Assembly (NCBI GenBank): GCA_033763635.1
Contig: JANRKG010000494.1
Location: 1 to 10,867, forward strand
Reading direction: 5' to 3'
DNA length: 10,867 nt
Source: JANRKG01 sp033763635
GTDB taxonomy: Bacteria; Cyanobacteriota; Cyanobacteriia; GCF-001939115
Position numbers and translations under genes: made by a program. Position 1 is the first letter of the stretch. Each line of letters starts with the position of its first letter. Below, piece after piece: positions 6,579-10,867 of the stretch. The notes below the pieces were generated by a model that saw only the letters and a list, made by a program, of their open reading frames with translations, ran no database searches and was not told the DNA's origin.

Positions 6579-8081
6579 ATGATCATCGACGATCAATACT
6601 ATGACTTTATTATTATTGGAACAGGTGCAGGTGGTGGAACACTGGCACGAAAACTAGCACCGACGGGTAAAAAGATTTTGCTACTCGATCGCGGTGAATT
6701 GATCTACCGGGAAAGCTCAGAGTTAATTGATACCGAAATTTTTAAGAAAGAACAATTTCACGCTTCAGAACCCTGGTATGACGAAACGGGAGAACCGTTT
6801 TATCCGCAAACGTATTATGCCGTTGGTGGCAATACAAAAATTTGGAATGGTGTTCTGCAACGGCTACGGGAACAGGACTTTGAGCAGGTGCAGCATCAGG
6901 GCGGAATTTCCCCCGCATGGCCTTTGAAGTACCAGGACTTTGAGCCTTATTACACGGAAGCGGAGAAGCTGTATCAAGCGCACGGCAAAGTTGAAGAAGA
7001 CCCAACAGAACCGCCCCACAGCGAAGCTTATCCATTTCCACCCGTTGCCCATGAACCGATGGTGCAACGGATTGGGGATACTCTTGCTGAACAAGGGTTA
7101 CATCCTGTTCACTTAGCCCTGGGAGTGGGCGATCGGGGGCGTACCGATGCAGAAGATACTGGCATTAGCCCTATCCTGAATCACGAAAACATAACGCTGA
7201 AAACGTCTGCTCAGGTGGTTTCCCTGCACACCAACCCCTCTGGCTCTGAAATCAAAGCCGTTGAAGCAAAAATTGGGGGTCAGTCCTATCTGTTTTTGGG
7301 AAATGTTGTAGTGCTGGCATGTGGTGCTGTGAATTCGGCGGCATTGCTCCTGCGGTCTGGGAACGAAAAACACCCCGATGGGCTTGCCAATGGTTCGGGG
7401 CAGGTCGGACGAAATTTGATGAAACAATTGCTATCCGTAGTTGTGCAGCTAACCTCCACTGCCAATTCTGGCAACTTTCCCAGAACATTGGGATTGAACG
7501 ATTTTTACTGGGGAGATAAAGATTTTCCTTATCCAATGGGGCATGTCCAGAACTCTGGCGGGATTTTGCAAGATGTGATTTTTGCAGAAGCGCCTCCCAT
7601 TTTGTCGGCTTTGTCTAGAATCATGCCCAACTTTGGGTTACGTCAATTAGCAACCCATTCGATCGGTTGGTGGCTAAAAACCGAAGACCTGCCCCATGAG
7701 AATAATCGAGTTCGCTATGTGGGAGACAAACTCCGTGTTGACTACACACCGAATAATGTAGAAGCCCACGATCGCCTCGTTTACCGTTGGATCGATGTTT
7801 TGAAAAACGTTGAGCAAGACCAATCCAATGTTTTCAACCGCACAACCCACCCTCGCAGTGATATGCCAGTGCAGGTTGTTGCTCACCAGTGCGGAACCTG
7901 CCGCTTTGGGGAAGATCCTGCAACTTCCGTATTGGATCTAAATTGTCGTGCCCATGAAGTACAAAATTTATATGTTGTAGACAGTAGCTTTTTCCCTTCC
8001 CATGCCAGTGTTAGTCCTGGTTTAACGGTGATTGCCAATGCATTGCGAGTCGGTGATCATTTATGCCAAATCTCTCAATAA
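6579..8081 (+). CDS. GMC-family FAD-dependent oxidoreductase
   Basis: A 500-residue flavoprotein. The N-terminal FAD-binding fold has IIIGTGAGGGTLARKL (11-26) and an acidic residue after the second strand (LLDRG, 35-39). YAVGGNTKIWNGVLQR (80-95) and LACGAVNSAALLLRSG (246-261) match the two GMC signatures; VGRNLMKQ follows at 276. The C-terminal domain has HQCGTCRFG (436-444) with the likely catalytic H436, and NLYVVDSSFFPSHASVSPGLT (463-483). The closest look is to the gluconate/sorbose dehydrogenase branch, which passes electrons to carriers such as quinones, but the substrate is unknown. The second active-site residue, usually Asn or His before PTLT, is S479. There is no signal peptide or membrane helix, so it should be cytoplasmic or peripheral. 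AGGAG (6568-6572) lies six bases before the ATG, nine bases after ctaE, so it is in the oxidase operon and may feed its donor pool (inference). Confidence 0.92.
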   Translation: MIIDDQYYDFIIIGTGAGGGTLARKLAPTGKKILLLDRGELIYRESSELIDTEIFKKEQFHASEPWYDETGEPFYPQTYYAVGGNTKIWNGVLQRLREQDFEQVQHQGGISPAWPLKYQDFEPYYTEAEKLYQAHGKVEEDPTEPPHSEAYPFPPVAHEPMVQRIGDTLAEQGLHPVHLALGVGDRGRTDAEDTGISPILNHENITLKTSAQVVSLHTNPSGSEIKAVEAKIGGQSYLFLGNVVVLACGAVNSAALLLRSGNEKHPDGLANGSGQVGRNLMKQLLSVVVQLTSTANSGNFPRTLGLNDFYWGDKDFPYPMGHVQNSGGILQDVIFAEAPPILSALSRIMPNFGLRQLATHSIGWWLKTEDLPHENNRVRYVGDKLRVDYTPNNVEAHDRLVYRWIDVLKNVEQDQSNVFNRTTHPRSDMPVQVVAHQCGTCRFGEDPATSVLDLNCRAHEVQNLYVVDSSFFPSHASVSPGLTVIANALRVGDHLCQISQ

Positions 8082-8191
8082 GGAGATTTCTGAAAAACAA
8101 TCTACTGCTGGTTGAGCGAAGCCGAAACCCGACCCACAGGTGTGTTATTTTGCTGCATGTCTCTTAGGGTGAATTACTCGAAAAGAATGAC
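8082..8191. other. Convergent intergenic gap
   Basis: 110 bases between the stop codons of the GMC gene and modBC, which point at each other. A terminator would be expected, but I found no hairpin followed by a T-run on either strand. The stretch 8110-8130 (GGTTGAGCG... ending in GAAACCC) resembles a degenerate copy of the short GGGTTTCG..CTCAACC interspersed repeats common in cyanobacteria; only four bases pair at its ends. Confidence 0.35.
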
Positions 8192-10069
8192 TTACGAATC
8201 AACCATCGTGATCAAATGCATGGGATCAAGCCGAATTAACCAGGGTAACGGTTGCTGCTTGAGGGTTTCCCACTTTTCTTTAAAGACTTCTGCCTGCACA
8301 TGATAGTCCTGAGGGTGGGAAGGTTGATTGTTGAACTTGAGGAAGACAGTCATTCGATGGGGCGTTTCGCTGGTGGAAGCTAACCAACAGGAAAATGTAT
8401 TGTCTTGTTTTATATTGTCCTGTTTCGCATCGGTTTGAAACTGGATCTGGTGCGCCCGAATTCCCACATAAGTGAGGCGATCGGGTAAAGGTTTCATCAC
8501 CCGTAACGGAATACCCCAATCGCTTGCCCGAAGGTCTTGCTCCGAGATCGCTGCTGCCAGAGAAATATTTTTACACCCTGTTAGCTGCGCCACCCCCAGA
8601 ACATGGGGGCGTTCAAACACCTCGTACTTGGACCCATAGGCCAGTGCCTGCCCCTCCGCCAGCACGAGCAAGTCCTGACAAACGCGATAGGCTTCTTCTA
8701 AGTTATGGGTAACAAATAAACTGACTCCGTTAAAATTGTGAAGTCGTGCGATCATCTCCTGTTCCATCTGGTTTCGCAGATGAGTGTCCAGGGCGGAAAA
8801 GGGTTCATCGAGCAGTAACACTTCGGGTTCACTTGCGAGGGCGCGTGCCAGGGCCACCCGTTGTTGCTGACCTCCCGAAAGTTGACCGGGATAGCGTTCT
8901 TCATATCCCTGTAACTGCACTGATGCTAACTGCGCTTCCACCCGTTGTTGCACTTCCCGATTTGAGAGGGAGTTGGGTAGGCCAAAAGCAATGTTTTTCG
9001 CAACCGTCATGTGGGGAAACAGGGCATAATTTTGCACTAACACCCCAATCCGCCGATCGCGGCTGGGAAGATTAATGCGGCGTTTGGCATCAAATAGCAC
9101 CCGTCCATTTAAGATAATCTGTCCACTGGTGGGGCTTTCTATGCCCGCGAGACATCGTAGTAGCATGCTTTTTCCCGCTCCCGATCCCCCCAGGATGCCA
9201 AGCGTGGATTCGGTGACTTTGAAAGTTAGATTTAAATCAAAGCTAGCAAGCCGCTTCTGGATATCAACGACTAAGCCAGAGTGCCCAGAGGAATTCACTT
9301 TAGACGATCGCGTGATGGGCGTGAGTACACCCTGTTTCAAGGGGGTTAGAGAGGATGAAGTGCGAGGAATTTGGGAATACCTGGATTGGTGTTTCTTGCG
9401 CCAGTTCTGCCAGAAATTAACGGCGAAGATGCCAGAAAAGGACATCATCAGGATGACCACAGCCCAGAACCAGGCTTCATTCATGGCTCCCGCTTCCACA
9501 GCAAAGTAAATCGCCATTGGAATCGTTTGGGTCTGACCGGGAATATTCCCAGCCAACATCAGAGTTGCCCCAAATTCCCCTAGCGCACGGGCAAAGGCCA
9601 ACACCGTTCCTGCCAGCACTCCCGGCAGTGCCAAAGGTAGGAGAATGCGCCGAAAGACCGTCCATTCAGAGGCTCCCAGGGTCCGAGCCACTGCCAGCAA
9701 AGTTCCGTCTACCTGTTCAAATGCTCCCAATGCGGTTCGGTACATTAAGGGAAAGGATACGACCATTGCCGTAATGGTTGCCCCGTACCAGGTGAACACC
9801 ACACTGAAGTCAAAGGACAGGAGGAACTTCCCGGCAGGTCCGTTTTTGCCAAAGAACAGCAGCAACAGAAACCCAACGACCGTAGGGGGTAAGATCAGCG
9901 GAGAAATCAAAATTCCCTCCAACAGTGATTTTCCCTTTCCCCGATAGTTCAGCATCCAGAAAGCCACTCCTATTCCGACAAGGAAAGTGAAAACGGTTGC
10001 CAGCAAAGAGACTTTGAGAGAAATCCAGAGGGGGGATAGATCAAATGGAGTTGCGATCGATTCATTCAT
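8192..10069 (-). CDS. modBC: Molybdate ABC transporter, fused permease and ATPase (ModB-ModC)
   Basis: A 625-residue fusion. Residues 1-222 are a ModB permease: about five membrane helices and the EAA loop ARTLGASEWTVFRRILLP (128-145) that contacts the ATPase. A polar linker (about 223-265) leads to a ModC ATPase: Walker A GGSGAGKS (294-301), Q-loop Q346 in VQNYALFPHMT, signature LSGGQ (397-401), Walker B VLLLDE (417-422) and switch H455 (FVTHN). Residues 480-625 form a C-terminal regulatory region (VLGVAQLTGCKN at 490-501, then a diverged TOBE-like part). Such modBC fusions are known in Anabaena. Together with the modA product it imports molybdate for Mo-cofactor enzymes such as nitrate reductase, or for nitrogenase if present. 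modA lies 33 bases upstream on the same strand. A GGAGGAG ribosome-like site at 10097-10103 is about 27 bases from the ATG, unusually far, and an in-frame stop at 10091-10093 excludes an earlier start. Confidence 0.95.
   Translation of the reverse strand: MNESIATPFDLSPLWISLKVSLLATVFTFLVGIGVAFWMLNYRGKGKSLLEGILISPLILPPTVVGFLLLLFFGKNGPAGKFLLSFDFSVVFTWYGATITAMVVSFPLMYRTALGAFEQVDGTLLAVARTLGASEWTVFRRILLPLALPGVLAGTVLAFARALGEFGATLMLAGNIPGQTQTIPMAIYFAVEAGAMNEAWFWAVVILMMSFSGIFAVNFWQNWRKKHQSRYSQIPRTSSSLTPLKQGVLTPITRSSKVNSSGHSGLVVDIQKRLASFDLNLTFKVTESTLGILGGSGAGKSMLLRCLAGIESPTSGQIILNGRVLFDAKRRINLPSRDRRIGVLVQNYALFPHMTVAKNIAFGLPNSLSNREVQQRVEAQLASVQLQGYEERYPGQLSGGQQQRVALARALASEPEVLLLDEPFSALDTHLRNQMEQEMIARLHNFNGVSLFVTHNLEEAYRVCQDLLVLAEGQALAYGSKYEVFERPHVLGVAQLTGCKNISLAAAISEQDLRASDWGIPLRVMKPLPDRLTYVGIRAHQIQFQTDAKQDNIKQDNTFSCWLASTSETPHRMTVFLKFNNQPSHPQDYHVQAEVFKEKWETLKQQPLPWLIRLDPMHLITMVDS
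8398..8425. repeat. Near-perfect short duplication inside modBC
   Basis: TATTGTCTTGTTT (8398) and TATTGTCCTGTTT (8413) repeat at 15-base spacing with one mismatch. They encode the doubled KQDNIKQDN at residues 549-557 in the C-terminal region of the fusion, probably a loop extension by in-frame duplication. Confidence 0.75.
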
Positions 10070-10102
10070 GGACTTAGTGTGAAAAAAGGATTACTTCTCC
10101 TC

Positions 10103-10867
10103 CTAGCGAACAACAAATCCGTATTTCCGTAACACCCTTCTCGCTTCACTGCCCGATAAATACTGCAAAAACGCTCTGGCAGCATCTTTGTTTTTGCTAC
10201 TCTGTAACACAGCCATTGGGTAAACGATCGGGGAATGGAACGACTCGTCTGCCATGACTACAATCTTCACCTTGTCAGAAATCTTAGCGTCCGTGAGGTA
10301 CACTAACCCCGCATCCGCGTTGCCGCTTTCAACAGCAGCTAGCACCTGACGCACATTGTTAGCAAAAACCAATTTAGATCTCACGTCATCTAACAGACCC
10401 AGTTTTCGCAACACCTGTTCGCCATACTGCCCTGCCGGAACACTGCGGGGTTCCCCAATGGCAATCCGCTTGATCTCCGGTCTCTTCAAACTCAGAAAAC
10501 TGGTTACAGATCTTGAATTCTTGGGCACAACCAGCACCAATTTGTTACTGGCCAGGTTCGCCCTTGTGCCAGTAACCAGTTCCCCTTTCTGAGCGAGCGT
10601 ATCCATCTGACGGTTGGCTGCGGAGATGAAAATATCGGCGGGCGCACCCTGCTCAATTTGCTGAAGCAGCGCACCCGATGCCCCAAAGTTGAAGGTTAAG
10701 TTCACATCTGGGCGAATTCTCTGGTACAGGGGTCTAATTTCCTCCAGAACGTCCTTCAAACTCGCTGCCGCTGACACCAACAGGTTGGTACGGGCAGAAG
10801 CGGGTTCGGGGTTCAGAACTTGTAAGCCAAGCACCAGGAGGAAACTGGTCAGGGCAACACTGAAAAA
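10103..10867 (-). CDS. modA: Molybdate-binding periplasmic protein ModA, 5' end beyond window
   Basis: The minus-strand frame is open from the TAG at 10103-10105 to the window edge. A GTG at 10834 could start it, but the eleven codons before it (FFSVALTSFLL) continue the same hydrophobic stretch, so the true start lies outside and these residues belong to a signal peptide ending near EPASA-RT. The mature protein matches ModA: LLVSAAASLKDVLEEI, FNFGASGALLQQIEQGAPADIFISA, VPAGQYGEQVLRKLGLL, DAGLVYLTDA. The Ser of SAAASL, the Ser of FGASG, the backbone at PAGQY and the Tyr of VYLTDA correspond to the molybdate-binding positions of E. coli ModA. Unlike lipoprotein versions, no lipobox cysteine is visible. 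It captures molybdate (or tungstate) in the periplasm and delivers it to the ModBC fusion encoded 33 bases downstream. Confidence 0.95.
   Translation of the reverse strand, partial: FFSVALTSFLLVLGLQVLNPEPASARTNLLVSAAASLKDVLEEIRPLYQRIRPDVNLTFNFGASGALLQQIEQGAPADIFISAANRQMDTLAQKGELVTGTRANLASNKLVLVVPKNSRSVTSFLSLKRPEIKRIAIGEPRSVPAGQYGEQVLRKLGLLDDVRSKLVFANNVRQVLAAVESGNADAGLVYLTDAKISDKVKIVVMADESFHSPIVYPMAVLQSSKNKDAARAFLQYLSGSEARRVLRKYGFVVR

Noticed and set aside
2357..7886. Many minus-strand open frames across the oxidase operon and GMC gene
   Set aside because: All are antisense to genes with full sets of family motifs and show no coding features of their own.
8110..8130. Terminator hairpin between the GMC gene and modBC
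   Set aside because: Only about four bases pair at the ends with a long loop and no T-run; it looks more like a decayed interspersed repeat.
10832..10834. GTG as the true start of modA
   Set aside because: The frame continues upstream to the window edge with hydrophobic codons that fit a signal peptide, so the gene is treated as 5'-partial.

Overview
The window looks like chromosomal DNA of a cyanobacterium, probably filamentous or Leptolyngbya-like. The signs are perfect HIP1 octamers (GCGATCGC) at 649-656 and 5976-5983 with many partial CGATCG copies, a heptanucleotide tandem repeat of the cyanobacterial STRR type, a fused modBC gene and a cyanobacterial-type alternative oxidase operon. 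Genus is an inference. No RNA gene, insertion sequence or CRISPR array was seen.

Layout. (1) 1-872, minus strand: the N-terminal part of a Tat-exported PhoX-family (DUF839) phosphatase, cut by the window edge. (2) 873-1197: its upstream region, with an 11-bp-period repeat array that resembles a cyanobacterial Pho box. (3) 1198-1695, minus: a small secreted protein of unknown function. (4) 1696-2043: an AT-rich intergenic region that probably carries the operon promoter. (5) 2044-8081, plus: a tight six-gene operon of two small DUF2231 membrane proteins, ctaC, ctaD, ctaE (haem-copper oxidase subunits II, I, III) and a GMC-family FAD oxidoreductase. (6) 8082-8191: a short convergent gap. (7) 8192-10867, minus: modA (5' end off the window) followed by a fused modB-modC gene, a molybdate ABC importer.

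The main point of interest is the oxidase operon. Subunit I keeps all haem and CuB ligands and has the YSHP signature of A2-type oxidases. Subunit II has lost both cysteines, the second histidine and the methionine of the CuA site while keeping the surrounding fold. That is the hallmark of the cyanobacterial ARTO (alternative respiratory terminal oxidase, CtaII), thought to take electrons from something other than cytochrome c, probably quinol. The two DUF2231 proteins upstream share four histidines at matching places in a four-helix membrane layout, so they could be haem- or quinol-binding partners that supply the missing electron entry. The GMC oxidoreductase at the end of the operon could be a dehydrogenase feeding the same quinol pool. 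Together these would form a substrate-dehydrogenase / electron-entry / oxygen-reductase unit; that assembly is inference from gene order and residues, not shown by the sequence alone.

The flanking genes concern nutrients: phosphate scavenging on the left and molybdate uptake on the right. Nothing in the sequence ties them functionally to the oxidase.
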